The position numbers and the translations under genes were made by a program. A stretch of 64,000 nt of DNA from Aeromicrobium chenweiae (GTDB lineage Bacteria; Actinomycetota; Actinomycetes; Propionibacteriales; Nocardioidaceae): assembly GCF_003065605.1 (NCBI RefSeq), contig NZ_CP026952.1, forward strand, positions 3,348,001 through 3,412,000, read 5' to 3'. Position 1 is the stretch's first letter, and every line of letters begins with the position of its first letter. Positions 45,597 through 55,032 of this stretch are shown one piece after another. The notes under the pieces were generated by a model. The model did no database searches. It had not been told where the DNA came from and saw only the letters and a program-made list of their open reading frames with translations.

Positions 45597-46418
45597 ATGT
45601 CCACCTTGACCGGGCAGCGCCATGCCCCCGCCCGCGCGACCACGTCGTCGCGCGGGCCGGGCGTGCGTGCGTCCTCCCTGGCGCGTCGCGCCCTCACCGC
45701 GACCGGTGTGCGCGAGGTCGCGCTGCTCGCCGCCCTCTGGGTGACCTACAGCCTCAGCCGCCTCGTGGCTGCGGACGACCTGGTCGTCGCCCGAGCGCGA
45801 GCGGCTGACGTCCTCCACGTCGAGAGCCTGCTTCACCTCGACATCGAGTCGTGGCTGAACGGCGCGCTGGCACCGATCACCGAGATCGCCGTGCCGATGT
45901 CGTTCTGGTACGCGACGCTGCACTACGTCGTGACGCCGGCGGTGCTGGTCTTCCTGTTCGTCCGGCACCGCGCCGAGTACCCGCGCGCCCGCAACGCGAT
46001 CGTGATCGGCTCGGCCATCGGCCTGCTCGCGTACCTCGTGCTGCCGACCGCCCCACCGCGACTCATGCCGGGCGGGCACTATCTCGACGCGCTGGCGATG
46101 ACCTCGAGCCACGGCTGGTGGGGCGGGGACGCCTCGGCGCCGGCCGGGCTCGGCCACATCACCAACGAGCTGGCCGCGATGCCGTCCCTGCACGTCGGCT
46201 GGACCGTGTGGGTCGCGTGGGCGCTCTGGCGGCACACCCGCCTCGGCGGCCGGGTGCTCGCCTGCCTGTACGTCGCCGGGACGACGTTCGTCGTCGTCGC
46301 GACGGGCAACCACTGGGTGCTCGACGCCGTGGCCGGTGCCGTGGTGGTCGCGGCGGGCATCGTCATCTCCGGGCGCATCGCGTCCCGGGCTCCTGCCGAC
46401 TTCCCGGTCGCGACATGA
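45597..46418 (+). CDS. PAP2-family membrane phosphatase/phosphotransferase
   Basis: A 273-residue integral membrane protein with about six hydrophobic segments after a basic, disordered N-terminal 35 residues. The PAP2 motifs are visible: a reduced first motif around LPTAPPRLMPGG, the catalytic histidine motif in AMPSLHVGW, and TGNHWVLDAVAG as the third. This arrangement is that of the inositolphosphotransferase/Aur1-like subgroup of PAP2 proteins. It follows the MFS gene by 15 nt and overlaps the DedA gene by ATGA, so a lipid-headgroup or undecaprenyl-phosphate role is conceivable. Confidence 0.85.
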   Translation: MSTLTGQRHAPARATTSSRGPGVRASSLARRALTATGVREVALLAALWVTYSLSRLVAADDLVVARARAADVLHVESLLHLDIESWLNGALAPITEIAVPMSFWYATLHYVVTPAVLVFLFVRHRAEYPRARNAIVIGSAIGLLAYLVLPTAPPRLMPGGHYLDALAMTSSHGWWGGDASAPAGLGHITNELAAMPSLHVGWTVWVAWALWRHTRLGGRVLACLYVAGTTFVVVATGNHWVLDAVAGAVVVAAGIVISGRIASRAPADFPVAT

Positions 46419-47023
46419 CCAGCGCCCTGCTGGGCTTCGTCCTCGCCTTCGCCGAGTCCGGCCTGGGACTCGGCGCCGTGATCCCCGGGGAAGTCGCGAT
46501 CACGAGCCTCGCGTCCCGGCTCGACGGTCCCCTCGCGCTGGGGATGCTGGGAGCGGCGGTCGCCCTCGGGGCGACAGCCGCCGACCACCTCGGGCTCATC
46601 ATCGGCCGCGCCGGCGGTCCACGCCTGCGCGAGTCGCGTCTCATCGCCCGGATCGGCGTCGACCGGTGGGACCGGGCCGGCGAGCTCGTGCAGCGGCACG
46701 GGTTCTGGGCGGTCCTCGCCAGCCGCCTCCTCCCGCTCGTCCGCACCGTGATGCCCGTCGTCGCCGGAGCGGCCCACCTGCGCTACCGCTTGTTCCTGCT
46801 GGCGTCGGTCCTCGGCGCGGTCGCCTGGTCGAGCCTGTGGGTCGGTGCCGGTGCCGGCATCGCCGCGACCGGCGTCCTGGACGATCCGTGGCTCATCGGC
46901 GGATTCGTCGCCCTCGTGGTGGTCGGCGGGCTCGTCCGGAGCCTCGTGCGCCGGTGGCGGGCGAGGCGCAGGCCGGCTCCTGCCACACCGATTTCGGTCC
47001 CGGAGCCGCGCAAGATAATATGA
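46415..47023 (+). CDS. DedA family membrane protein
   Basis: A 202-residue DedA/SNARE-associated protein; some members are polyprenyl-phosphate or phospholipid flippases. Family features are FAESGLGLGAVIPGEV near the N terminus, the re-entrant-loop segment SRLLPLVRTVMPVVAGAAHL, and RYRLFLLASVLGAVAWSS. The C terminus is basic (RRWRARRRPAPAT). The start overlaps the PAP2 stop as ATGA (46415-46418). Pairing with a PAP2 protein fits lipid-carrier recycling: a phosphatase and a flippase in one unit. Confidence 0.87.
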   Translation: MTSALLGFVLAFAESGLGLGAVIPGEVAITSLASRLDGPLALGMLGAAVALGATAADHLGLIIGRAGGPRLRESRLIARIGVDRWDRAGELVQRHGFWAVLASRLLPLVRTVMPVVAGAAHLRYRLFLLASVLGAVAWSSLWVGAGAGIAATGVLDDPWLIGGFVALVVVGGLVRSLVRRWRARRRPAPATPISVPEPRKII

Positions 47024-47053
47024 CGTCCTAAGAATTTACTAGGACGTCCTAGT
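47018..47053 (+). promoter_or_regulatory. tandem palindromic operators before the HBDH/ACAD operon
   Basis: ACTAGGACGTCCTAGT (47038-47053) is a perfect 16-bp palindrome. A second, degenerate copy AATATGACGTCCTAAG (47018-47033, 12 of 16) lies exactly 20 bp upstream, two helical turns away. TAATAT at about 47016-47021 could be the -10. The same palindrome, 13 of 16, precedes icmF at 16983-16998, so one regulator probably controls both. Confidence 0.7.
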
Positions 47054-47071
47054 GATTGAGGGAGTGGCTGC

Positions 47072-47938
47072 ATGAGCGGAATTGAGAAGGTCGGCGTCAT
47101 CGGCGGAGGGCTGATGGGCTCGGGCATCACCGAGGTCGCCGCCCGCGCGGGTCTCGACGTCGTGGTCATCGAGATCAGCGCCGACGCGGCCAAGGCCGCG
47201 TCCGAGCGCGTCGAGGGCTCGCTGCGCAAGGCGGAGTCCCGCGGCAAGATCGAGTCCGCCGAGGTCACGGCCGTCCTGGAGCGCATCCGGTTCGAGACCG
47301 ACCTGGAGACGCTGGCCGACCGCGACCTGGTGGTCGAGGCCGCCAGCGAGGACGAGCAGATCAAGCTCGAGCTCTTCCGCACCCTCGGCCGCATCCTCAC
47401 CAAGGACGACGCGATCCTGGCGTCCAACACGTCCTCGATCCCGATCGTCAAGCTCGGCGCCGTCTCCGGACGCGCGCACCACGTCATGGGCGTGCACTTC
47501 TTCAACCCCGCCCCGGTCATGCAGCTCGTCGAGCTCATCCCGTCGCTGACCACCTCCGCCGAGACGCTGGACCGCATGCGCGGCTGGGTCACCGACACGC
47601 TGGGCAAGAAGCCGATCGACGCGACCGACCGCGCCGGCTTCGTCGTCAACAGCCTCCTCGTGCCCTACCTGCTGTCCGCGATCCGCATGTACGAGGCCGG
47701 CTACGCCTCGGCCGAGGACATCGACCGCGGCATGGTGCTCGGCTGCGGCCACCCCATGGGACCGCTCGCGCTCTCCGACCTCATCGGGCTCGACACGATC
47801 AAGGCGATCGGCAAGTCGATGTACGACGAGTTCAAGGAGCCCCTGTACTCCCCGCCCCCGCTGCTGGACCGCATGGTCGACGCGGGGCTGCTCGGCAAGA
47901 AGTCCGGCCAGGGCTTCTACGGCTACGAAGGACGATGA
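47072..47938 (+). CDS. 3-hydroxybutyryl-CoA dehydrogenase
   Basis: NAD-dependent 3-hydroxyacyl-CoA dehydrogenase of 288 residues (Hbd/PaaH/FadB2 type), oxidising or forming 3-hydroxybutyryl-CoA. The NAD motif is VGVIGGGLMGSGITEVA; the active site shows ASNTSSIPI, then GVHFFNPAPVMQLVELI with the catalytic His, and DRAGFVVNSLLVPYL. It overlaps the acyl-CoA dehydrogenase gene region. The butyryl-CoA made by IcmF would be processed by exactly this enzyme pair, and the shared operator supports that link. Confidence 0.93.
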   Translation: MSGIEKVGVIGGGLMGSGITEVAARAGLDVVVIEISADAAKAASERVEGSLRKAESRGKIESAEVTAVLERIRFETDLETLADRDLVVEAASEDEQIKLELFRTLGRILTKDDAILASNTSSIPIVKLGAVSGRAHHVMGVHFFNPAPVMQLVELIPSLTTSAETLDRMRGWVTDTLGKKPIDATDRAGFVVNSLLVPYLLSAIRMYEAGYASAEDIDRGMVLGCGHPMGPLALSDLIGLDTIKAIGKSMYDEFKEPLYSPPPLLDRMVDAGLLGKKSGQGFYGYEGR

Positions 47939-47940
47939 CG

Positions 47941-49107
47941 ATGACCAACGACATGTTCGTGCTCTCCGAGGAGCACCAGGCGATCCGCGAGGCCGTCCGG
48001 GCCGTGGCCGAGGACAAGATCGCGCCCTTCGCCGCCGACGTCGACGCGCAGCCGCGCTTCCCGCAGGAGGCCGCTGACGCCCTGCTGGCGTCGGACTTCC
48101 ACGCACCGCACGTGCCCGAGCAGTACGGCGGCGCCGGCGCGGACGCGCTCGCGACCGTCCTGGTCATCGAGGAGGTCGCCCGTGTGGACGTCTCCGCGTC
48201 GCTGATCCCCGCCGTCAACAAGCTCGGCTCGCTCCCGGTCCAGATCGGCGGCAACGAGGAGCTCAAGGCCAAGTACCTCGGCAAGCTCGCCCGCGGCGAG
48301 GGCGGCTTCTCGTACTGCCTGTCCGAGCCGGACGCCGGGTCCGACGCCGCCAACCAGAAGACGCGCGCCGTGCGTGACGGCGACGACTGGGTGCTCAACG
48401 GCGTCAAGCGCTGGATCACCAACGCCGGCGTCTCGGAGTACTACACCGTCCTGGCCCAGACCGATCCCGCCCTGCGCAGCAAGGGCATCACGGCGTTCGT
48501 CGTCGAGAAGTCCGACGCCGGTGTGTCCTTCGGCGCGCCGGAGAAGAAGCTGGGCATCAAGGGCTCGCCGACGCGCGAGGTCTACCTCGACAACGTCCGC
48601 ATCCCCGGCGACCGCATCATCGGCGAGGTCGGTCAGGGCTTCTCGATCGCGATGAAGACCCTCGACCACACCCGCGTGACCATCGCCGCGCAGGCCGTCG
48701 GCGTCGCGCAGGGCGCGCTCGACTACGCGCTGGGCTACATCCAGGAGCGTCAGCAGTTCGGTCACCCGATCAGTGACTTCCAGGGCCTGCAGTTCATGGT
48801 CGCCGAGATGGGCATGAAGATCGAGGCCGCCCGCCAGCTCACCTACGCGGCCGCCGGCCGCTCCGAGCGCGGCGACAAGGACCTCACGTTCTTCGGCGCC
48901 GCGGCCAAGGCGTTCGCGTCCGACACGGCCATGCAGGTGACGACCGACGCGGTGCAACTGCTCGGTGGCTACGGCTACACGAGCGACTACCCGGTCGAGC
49001 GCATGATGCGCGACGCCAAGATCACCCAGATCTACGAGGGCACCAACCAGGTGCAGAAGGTCGTCATGGCCCGCCAGCTCCTCGCCGGGATCCAGTCGAA
49101 GATCTGA
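47941..49107 (+). CDS. short-chain acyl-CoA dehydrogenase
   Basis: FAD enzyme of 388 residues, probably butyryl-CoA-type. Landmarks: SYCLSEPDAGSDAAN and WITNAG for flavin, and QLLGGYGYTSDYPVERMMRD followed by QIYEGTNQVQK, where the Glu of YEGTNQ is the catalytic base. Start 47941 is preferred because GAAGGA lies 8 nt upstream; ATG 47935, overlapping the previous stop as ATGA, is only 2 nt from that site. It shares the operon and operators of the 3-hydroxybutyryl-CoA dehydrogenase. Electrons should leave through an electron-transfer flavoprotein encoded elsewhere. Confidence 0.92.
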   Translation: MTNDMFVLSEEHQAIREAVRAVAEDKIAPFAADVDAQPRFPQEAADALLASDFHAPHVPEQYGGAGADALATVLVIEEVARVDVSASLIPAVNKLGSLPVQIGGNEELKAKYLGKLARGEGGFSYCLSEPDAGSDAANQKTRAVRDGDDWVLNGVKRWITNAGVSEYYTVLAQTDPALRSKGITAFVVEKSDAGVSFGAPEKKLGIKGSPTREVYLDNVRIPGDRIIGEVGQGFSIAMKTLDHTRVTIAAQAVGVAQGALDYALGYIQERQQFGHPISDFQGLQFMVAEMGMKIEAARQLTYAAAGRSERGDKDLTFFGAAAKAFASDTAMQVTTDAVQLLGGYGYTSDYPVERMMRDAKITQIYEGTNQVQKVVMARQLLAGIQSKI

Positions 49108-49718
49108 TCGTGCAAGCGTAGCGCTGGTCCTAGTGACTAGTCCCGCGGAAGGGGTTCCAGCAATTCGGCGGCCTTCTAGGAATCGGCAGGGAACTGGGCC
49201 GTTCAGCCCAGCGCCGCGCCGCAATCGAAAAGCGCAATCGTTCGAGAGAGCGCACCGGGTGCCTGCGCGAGAACCACTACCGTCAAGCACGAGATGGACC
49301 AGTCACAGGTAGTCGTACTCATTCCCACTGTGTTCGTCAGCCCGTTCGTATGCACACGCACCGTCGAACGACGCCTTGAACTCACCAGCCCAGGCACACG
49401 CAAACCCCTGCCAGGCCCGAGTCCAATGGATGGGCCGCCTACAACGGAGCCAGCCGAATCGTTCCTACATGCTTGGAACATGGTCCGAATCGGGCTGAGA
49501 GTTTTTCTTGGTCGGCGGTCGAAGACGAACGCGAACTCTCGCCTCAGTTCGCGCAATGCCGGGTGAAATTTGCGTCCGTCCGCGTACGCAGGGGTTCGTC
49601 CCGCCAGCACGCGCCACTCTCAGTCAGACGGGGCACCGTCCTGCGGGCCTGGTTCTTGCGGGATGATTGGTGGGCGTCAGGCCCGGCCCGGATGGTGGAA
49701 CAACCCGGAGGGGTCCCA
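49108..49718. other. 611-nt gene-poor stretch, lower GC, apparently decayed
   Basis: I find no recognisable gene. Two overlapping frames of 135 codons (49203-49610, minus) and 90 codons (49294-49566, plus) exist, but neither has a convincing ribosome site or recognisable domain. Two lines counted by hand, 49321-49380 and 49501-49560, are about 57-58% G+C, well below the coding regions around them. GTCCTAGTGACTAGTCC near 49126-49143 resembles half of the operator at 47038. Together with the permease remnant that follows, it looks like a rearrangement or decay site. Confidence 0.6.
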
Positions 49719-50179
49719 CTAGCTCGCAGCTTCTGGACGCGCTTCCAACTGGTCGGCGAGAACGACCGGGCCAGCCGGCTCGGGTGCGCCTGGGAACATC
49801 ACGGCAGGCAGGATGAAGTAGATGCCGGCCAGCTGGAACATCATCGCGAACAGGTAGACCCAGCCGACCCACCACGAGGCGGCGGCGCTGCTGATCTTGC
49901 GCGGCCACTCGTACATGACCCCTGCGAGCGGGTAGTGCGAGGACAGCTCGGACCACATGATGCACAGCAGGAAGGTGCCGAGGCCAACCAGCACCCACCC
50001 CCACAGGAACGCGGGGCCGGCGCTCCCCAACGAGAAGCCGAACAGGCTGTAGACACCTGCCGAGACACCGCCCGCTGAGAAGGCAACGGCGATCGATGTG
50101 ACGGTACCGAGGGTCCGACGCAGGCCTAGTACCTTCGAGACTTCCGAGAGCGATCGCCGGAGATCGTGTTCTCATCCAT
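49719..50179 (-). pseudogene. amino-acid permease (APC family) remnant, frameshifted and truncated
   Basis: Start ATG 50179 has AGGAT upstream and encodes MDENTISGDRS. The frame then reaches a stop, but a shift of one base near 50140-50150 continues as SEVSKVLGLRRTLGTVTSIA and AGVYSLFGFSLGSAGPAFL, the N-terminal region of APC amino-acid permeases. Three hydrophobic segments follow to ILPAVMFPGAPEPAG, then a 19-residue tail and a stop at 49719. Only about 150 of an expected 480-500 residues remain, so most of the permease is deleted. Its neighbours are the aldehyde dehydrogenase and the low-GC stretch. A sequencing error could explain the shift but not the truncation. Confidence 0.75.
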
Positions 50180-50355
50180 GGCGGCACATCCTGACTGAGT
50201 CCGCGGATCGGTCGTCTGACCTGGTCCCGGCGCGGCGTGCCGGTCCTCCGTGACGCCGTAGTCAACTTGACATCCGTCTAGTAGGTCTATCGCGCGTTCC
50301 GGTGGGCGGACCCGACCGCTCGCCCACAGACCGGATGCGCCATTAAGACCGAAAG

Positions 50356-50384
50356 GCCCGTCCTCGAAGAAGCAGAGGGCGGGC
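50356..50384 (-). terminator. terminator of the aldehyde dehydrogenase gene
   Basis: Arms GCCCGTCCTC and GAGGGCGGGC (one G-T pair) with a 9-nt loop; on the minus strand it is followed by CTTTCGGTCTTAAT. It starts about 33 nt beyond the stop of the aldehyde dehydrogenase. Confidence 0.75.
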
Positions 50385-50416
50385 GTCCGGTCGCGCAGAG
50401 TGGGTCAGATCATCGG

Positions 50417-51862
50417 TCAGGCGAGGTTGAGGAACGTCGACTGGGTCTCGGTGAAGCCGTCGATCGAGTACTCGCCGAGCTCGCGGCCCCAGCCGCTCAT
50501 GCCGAAGCCCCCCCAGGGGGCGCCCGGGTCGATCAGCGGCAGCTGGTTGACGAACACCGTGCCGAACCGCAGACGCGGAGGGAGCGTGTGCGCCGTGGTG
50601 AGATCCTTCGTCCACAGCACGGCCACGAGGCCGAAGTCGGTGTCGTTGGCGCGGGCGACGACCTCATCGATGTCGTCGTAGGCCATGACCGAGAGCACGG
50701 GACCGAAGATCTCCTCGCGGGCGATCGTCATGTCGTCCGTCACGCCGCCGAAGACCGTCGGACGGTAGAAGAAGCCGTCGGCCAGGTCGCCGTCGACCCG
50801 CGAGCCGCCGGTGATCAGCTCCGCGCCCTGGTCACGTCCGGACTGGACGTAGGAGTCGACGCGGTCGAGGTGCTCCTGCGAGACCAGCGGCCCCACGATG
50901 GTGTCGGCCTTGTGGCCGGGCCCGATGGTCAGCGAGCTCGCCGCGGCGGCCAGTTTGGTCGTGTACTCGTCGACGCGCGAGGAGTGCACGAAGAAGCGGG
51001 TGTATGCGCCGCACGCCTGGCCGGTGTTGAAGAGGGCGCCCTGCACGTTGCCCATGACCGCGGCGTCGATGTCGGCGTCGGCGCACAGGATGCTGGGAGC
51101 CTTGCCGCCGAGCTCGAGCGTCGTGCGCTTGAAGTCGTCGGCCGAGACGCGAGCGATGTACTGACCGACCTCGGTCGAGCCCGTGAACGAGATCTTGTCG
51201 ACGCCGCGGTGGTTGACCAGCGCCTTGCCCACCTCGGGGCCGCCTGTCAGCAGGTTGACGACGCCGGCCGGCACGCCGGCCTCGCGGCAGATCTCGACCA
51301 AGCGGACGGTCGACAGCGGGGTCTGCTCGGCCGGCTTGAGGATGACTGCGTTGCCCGTCGCCAGGGCTGGCGCGAGCTTCCACGCGGCGATCGCGAGCGG
51401 GAAGTTCCAGGGCGTGATGAGGGCGCACACGCCGAGCGGCACGCGACGCTGATACGTCAGGTTGCCGGGGATCGAGATCGGCGACACCTTGCCCTCGATC
51501 TTCGTGGCGAATCCCGCGTAGTAGCGGAAGACCTGCGCCGCGAGCGGCAGGCTGATGCCGCCGCTCACGAATGACGGCATGCCCTGGTCGAGCGTCTCGA
51601 GGGCGGCGATCTGGTCGGCATCGCGCTCCAGTAGCTCGGCGATCCGCCACAGCACCTTGCCGCGCTGATCGGGCGTCATGCCCTGCCAGGCGTCGGACTC
51701 GAAGCCGGCGCGCGCCGATGCGACCGCCGCGTCGACGTCGGCGCCCGTCGCCTCGGCGAAGGAGCCGATGACGGTGTTGGTGGCCGGATCGATCGTCTCA
51801 CTGGTGGCTCCGTCGGAGGCCGAGACCCACTCGTCCCCGATCAACAGCTGTGCGCTCTGCAT
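50417..51862 (-). CDS. NAD(P)-dependent aldehyde dehydrogenase
   Basis: A 481-residue aldehyde dehydrogenase. The cofactor site shows VISFTGSTEVG-type sequence (KISFTGSTEVGQYI), the general base is in TTLELGGKAP, and the catalytic cysteine in NTGQACGAYTR; EEIFGPVLSVM closes the domain. Start 51862 follows AGAGGAG. It is divergent from an IclR gene, with two dyads between them. Substrate unknown; as part of the catabolic island an aromatic or semialdehyde intermediate is likely. The open frame extends to 52102, but that part runs through the regulatory region. Confidence 0.9.
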   Translation of the reverse strand: MQSAQLLIGDEWVSASDGATSETIDPATNTVIGSFAEATGADVDAAVASARAGFESDAWQGMTPDQRGKVLWRIAELLERDADQIAALETLDQGMPSFVSGGISLPLAAQVFRYYAGFATKIEGKVSPISIPGNLTYQRRVPLGVCALITPWNFPLAIAAWKLAPALATGNAVILKPAEQTPLSTVRLVEICREAGVPAGVVNLLTGGPEVGKALVNHRGVDKISFTGSTEVGQYIARVSADDFKRTTLELGGKAPSILCADADIDAAVMGNVQGALFNTGQACGAYTRFFVHSSRVDEYTTKLAAAASSLTIGPGHKADTIVGPLVSQEHLDRVDSYVQSGRDQGAELITGGSRVDGDLADGFFYRPTVFGGVTDDMTIAREEIFGPVLSVMAYDDIDEVVARANDTDFGLVAVLWTKDLTTAHTLPPRLRFGTVFVNQLPLIDPGAPWGGFGMSGWGRELGEYSIDGFTETQSTFLNLA

Positions 51863-52002
51863 GGTGTCTCCTCTGTGCGTCGTCAGACCCCGGCGGTCGG
51901 GACGAATGTGCCACGTCGGCCAGCGTGCGACGCCGCTCTCGGTCCGCTGACCGAACTCCGGCCGAAACGACACCGTCGTGTAAAAGATGCGTTGCGTTCT
52001 CG

Positions 52003-52038
52003 TGTTTCGCTGGACGAAACAGTTATCCATTTGGATAA
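52003..52038. promoter_or_regulatory. IclR operator region: two adjacent dyads
   Basis: TGTTTCG-CTGGA-CGAAACA (52003-52021) has perfect 7-bp arms, and TTATCC-ATTT-GGATAA (52023-52038) perfect 6-bp arms. They lie side by side, 49 nt before the IclR start and about 140 nt before the aldehyde dehydrogenase start. The first is a good candidate for the IclR site; the second also contains GATAAT, which would be a strong -10 for iclR. Confidence 0.65.
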
Positions 52039-52086
52039 TAGTGTGACAGGGGCCACAACCAGTCTTTTCCAGCCGACAGGAGTCAC

Positions 52087-52929
52087 ATGAGCGTCTTGGC
52101 ACATGACATCAGCACCGACGAGAGCGAGCACACCTCGATCCCGAACTCCGTGCTCGGCAAGGCGTTCTCGATCCTGTCGGCGTTCGACGACGAGCACGAC
52201 ACGCTCCGACTGGTCGACCTGAGTCAGCGCAGCGGCGTCCCCAAGCCGTCGGTCTACCGGCTCGCGCAGGAGCTGGTGGCGCTGGGGCTGCTCGAGCGGG
52301 TCGACAACGGCTACCGCATCGGGTTCAGCGTGTTCGCGCTCAGCCAGCGGGTCGGCACCGCGTCGCTCCTGCGCACCGTGGGACGCCCCGTGCTCGTCGA
52401 CCTCGTCGCGATGACGCGCGGCACGGCCCACCTCGCCGTGCTCGAGGGCACCGGCACCTACTACCTGGAGAAGCTCGGCGGCACCCGGAGCGTCCACTCG
52501 CTGTCGAAGGTCGGTGGCCGGCTGCCGCTGACCTGCACGGCGTCGGGCAAGCTGCTGCTGGCCATGTCGCCGCACCACGACGACCTGCTCGACGCCGTCG
52601 TCGCGGAGCGTCCGCAGCAGCTGACGGCGCACAGCCAGCTCGACCACGCAAGCCTGCGGCGCGAGCTCGATGTCATCCGCGAGCACGAGCTGGCCACCGA
52701 GCGCGAGGAGGCGTTGATCGGCTTCAAGAGCTTCGCCGTCCCGATCTACGACAGCGGTCACGCCGTGATCGCCGCCCTGTCGCTGACCGTGCCCGTCTCG
52801 CACTCGGGCGACGAGCCGCTGGTCCGCACCCTGCGCATGGCCTCGGCGGGGATCACCCGCCAGCACACCAAGCTCGCGATGCGCGGTGACTGCCAGCAGC
52901 GGACGCCCGCACTGACACTGTATCGCTGA
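52087..52929 (+). CDS. IclR family transcriptional regulator
   Basis: A 280-residue regulator with an N-terminal winged helix (about 22-85: [19 protein letters not shown], then [20 protein letters not shown]) and a C-terminal effector domain (about 100-265: [29 protein letters not shown]). Start 52087 follows ACAGGAG. It is divergent from the aldehyde dehydrogenase and upstream of the dmpFG-like operon, so it may control either or both. IclR proteins often govern aromatic catabolism, acting as activators or repressors. A second, distinct IclR gene is at 59666. Confidence 0.92.
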   Translation: MSVLAHDISTDESEHTSIPNSVLGKAFSILSAFDDEHDTLRLVDLSQRSGVPKPSVYRLAQELVALGLLERVDNGYRIGFSVFALSQRVGTASLLRTVGRPVLVDLVAMTRGTAHLAVLEGTGTYYLEKLGGTRSVHSLSKVGGRLPLTCTASGKLLLAMSPHHDDLLDAVVAERPQQLTAHSQLDHASLRRELDVIREHELATEREEALIGFKSFAVPIYDSGHAVIAALSLTVPVSHSGDEPLVRTLRMASAGITRQHTKLAMRGDCQQRTPALTLYR

Positions 52930-53056
52930 CCGGAACCGGATGGTGTCTTCGGCCGCCGCGCTCTGTGACAGTGGCGGTCACGACGCGGGGGGCCTCGGCC
53001 CACCGACGCGCCACCATCCGTCGGGGCGAGCCCGAGGTCCATCCAGCGAGGTCAGC

Positions 53057-54010
53057 ATGAGCACACCCACCAAGGTCGCCATCATCGGCTCGGGCAACAT
53101 CGGGACCGATCTCATGATCAAGGTCAACCGGTCCGAGCACCTCGAGATGGGGGCGATGGTCGGCATCGACCCCGATTCGGACGGGCTCGCACGGGCCCGC
53201 GCGCTGGGCGTCACCGTCACCCACGAGGGCGTCGAGGGACTCATCGCCCTGCCCGGCTTCGACGAGATCGAGCTGGTCTTCGACGCCACGTCGGCCAAGG
53301 CCCACGAAGCCAACGCCGCTCGACTCGAGCCGTTCGGCAAGACCATGATCGACCTGACGCCTGCCGCGATCGGCCCGTACGTCATCCCCGCGGTCAACCT
53401 CGAGGAGCACCTCGACGCCCGCAACGTCAACATGGTCACGTGCGGCGGACAGGCCACGATCCCCGTCGTCGCCGCGGTCAACCGCGTCCTGCCCGTGGCC
53501 TACGCCGAGATCGTCGCCTCGATCGCGTCGCGCTCGGCGGGTCCCGGCACGCGCGCCAACATCGACGAGTTCACCGAGACGACGTCGGCGGCCATCACCG
53601 CGGTCGGCGGAGCGGTCCGCGGCAAGGCGATCATCATCCTCAACCCGGCCGAGCCGCCGCTGATCATGCGCGACACGGTGCTCGCGCTGGTGGTCTCGGA
53701 CGGCCAGCCCGACGTCGAGGGACGCGTCCGCGCCTCGGTCGAGGCCATGGTCGCCGACGTCGCGGCGTACGTCCCCGGCTACCGCCTCAAGCAGGAGGTG
53801 CAGGTCAACCCGGTCCCCGGCGACCAGCCGGTCGAGACGCTGCTCGACGACCTGTCGTCGCCGCGGCCCACGCACCAGGTCTCGGTGTTCCTCGAGGTCG
53901 AGGGCGCCGCCGACTACCTCCCGGCGTTCGCCGGCAACCTCGACATCATGACCTCGGCCGGCATCCAGGTCGCCGAGCGTTTCGCCACCCGGAAGGCGGT
54001 CGCCCGATGA
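53057..54010 (+). CDS. dmpF: acetaldehyde dehydrogenase (acetylating)
   Basis: CoA-dependent enzyme of 317 residues (DmpF/MhpF/BphJ) that turns acetaldehyde to acetyl-CoA with NAD, channelled from the partner aldolase. The NAD motif is [17 protein letters not shown] and the active-site cysteine is in [14 protein letters not shown], typical for this family. [13 protein letters not shown] follows. The stop overlaps the aldolase start as ATGA (54007-54010), matching the universal pairing of the two. GAGG precedes the ATG. GTGAC-N7-GTCAC at 52965-52981 upstream may be an operator. Confidence 0.94.
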   Translation: MSTPTKVAIIGSGNIGTDLMIKVNRSEHLEMGAMVGIDPDSDGLARARALGVTVTHEGVEGLIALPGFDEIELVFDATSAKAHEANAARLEPFGKTMIDLTPAAIGPYVIPAVNLEEHLDARNVNMVTCGGQATIPVVAAVNRVLPVAYAEIVASIASRSAGPGTRANIDEFTETTSAAITAVGGAVRGKAIIILNPAEPPLIMRDTVLALVVSDGQPDVEGRVRASVEAMVADVAAYVPGYRLKQEVQVNPVPGDQPVETLLDDLSSPRPTHQVSVFLEVEGAADYLPAFAGNLDIMTSAGIQVAERFATRKAVAR

Positions 54011-55032
54011 GCACGCCCATCTACGTCCAGGACGTCACCCTGCGCGACGGCATGCACGCCGTGCGCCACCGCATCTCCCCCGCCGACGTCAAGCGCATCG
54101 TCGTCGCGCTCGACGACGCCGGCGTCGACGCGATCGAGGTGGCCCACGGCGACGGGCTCGCCGGCGGCTCGCTCAACTACGGCCCGGGCTCGAACTCCGA
54201 CTGGGAGTGGATCGAGGCCGCGGCCTCGGTCATCCAGGACGCGAAGCTCACGACCCTGCTGCTGCCCGGCGTCGGCACGATCGACGACCTTGAGCACGCC
54301 TGCGACCTCGGCGTCCGGTCGGTGCGCATCGCGACCCACTGCACCGAGGCCGACGTCTCGGCCCAGCACATCGCCGCGGCCCGCGAGCTGGGCATGGACG
54401 TGTCGGGCTTCCTGATGCTGTCGCACATGGCCGAGCCCGAGAAGCTCGCCCAGCAGGCCAAGCTCATGGAGTCGTACGGCGCGCACTGCGTCTACGTCAC
54501 CGACTCGGGCGGACGCCTGACGATGGACGGCGTCGCTGCCCGCGTCAAGGCCTACCGCGACGTGCTCGACACCGACACGCAGATCGGGATTCACGCCCAC
54601 GAAAACCTGTCGCTGTCGGTCGCCAACTCGCTCGTCGCCGTCGAGCACGGCGTCTTCCGCGTCGACGCGTCGCTGGCGGGTCACGGCGCCGGTGCCGGCA
54701 ACTGCCCCATCGAGGCCTTCGTCGCCGCGGCGAACCTGTCGGGCATCGAGCACGGGAGCGATCTGTTCAAGCTGCAGGACGCCGCCGACGACATCGTGCG
54801 GCCGCTGCAGGACCGCCCGGTGCGGGTCGACCGCGAGACGCTGACGCTCGGCTACGCCGGCGTGTACTCGAGCTTCCTGCGCCACGCCGAGAACGCCGCG
54901 GCCCGCTACGACGTCGACGTGCGCGACCTGCTGATGGAGTGCGGACGTCGGCGGCTCGTCGGCGGCCAGGAGGACATGATCGTCGACATCGCGCTGACGA
55001 TCGTGGCGCAGAAGCAGACGCAGTCGGCGTGA
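54007..55032 (+). CDS. dmpG: 4-hydroxy-2-oxovalerate aldolase
   Basis: Class II pyruvate aldolase of 341 residues (DmpG/MhpE/HsaF), splitting 4-hydroxy-2-oxoacids into pyruvate and an aldehyde, usually acetaldehyde. The metal and active-site residues lie in [16 protein letters not shown] at the N terminus (Arg-Asp and His) and in [15 protein letters not shown] (metal His pair). The C-terminal part, including [18 protein letters not shown], forms the dehydrogenase-binding domain. The stop overlaps the ligase start as GTGA, so the CoA ligase is translationally coupled to the aldolase, an unusual partner for it. Confidence 0.95.
   Translation: MSTPIYVQDVTLRDGMHAVRHRISPADVKRIVVALDDAGVDAIEVAHGDGLAGGSLNYGPGSNSDWEWIEAAASVIQDAKLTTLLLPGVGTIDDLEHACDLGVRSVRIATHCTEADVSAQHIAAARELGMDVSGFLMLSHMAEPEKLAQQAKLMESYGAHCVYVTDSGGRLTMDGVAARVKAYRDVLDTDTQIGIHAHENLSLSVANSLVAVEHGVFRVDASLAGHGAGAGNCPIEAFVAAANLSGIEHGSDLFKLQDAADDIVRPLQDRPVRVDRETLTLGYAGVYSSFLRHAENAAARYDVDVRDLLMECGRRRLVGGQEDMIVDIALTIVAQKQTQSA

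Noticed and set aside
49126..49143. GTCCTAGTGACTAGTCC as a third copy of the acyl-CoA operator.
   Set aside because: It shares only one half (GTCCTAGT) and has a different centre; no gene starts after it.
49203..49610. 135-codon minus-strand frame in the low-GC stretch, and a 90-codon plus-strand frame at 49294-49566.
   Set aside because: They overlap each other, lack good ribosome sites and known domains, and the region looks decayed. Remnants of a gene cannot be excluded.
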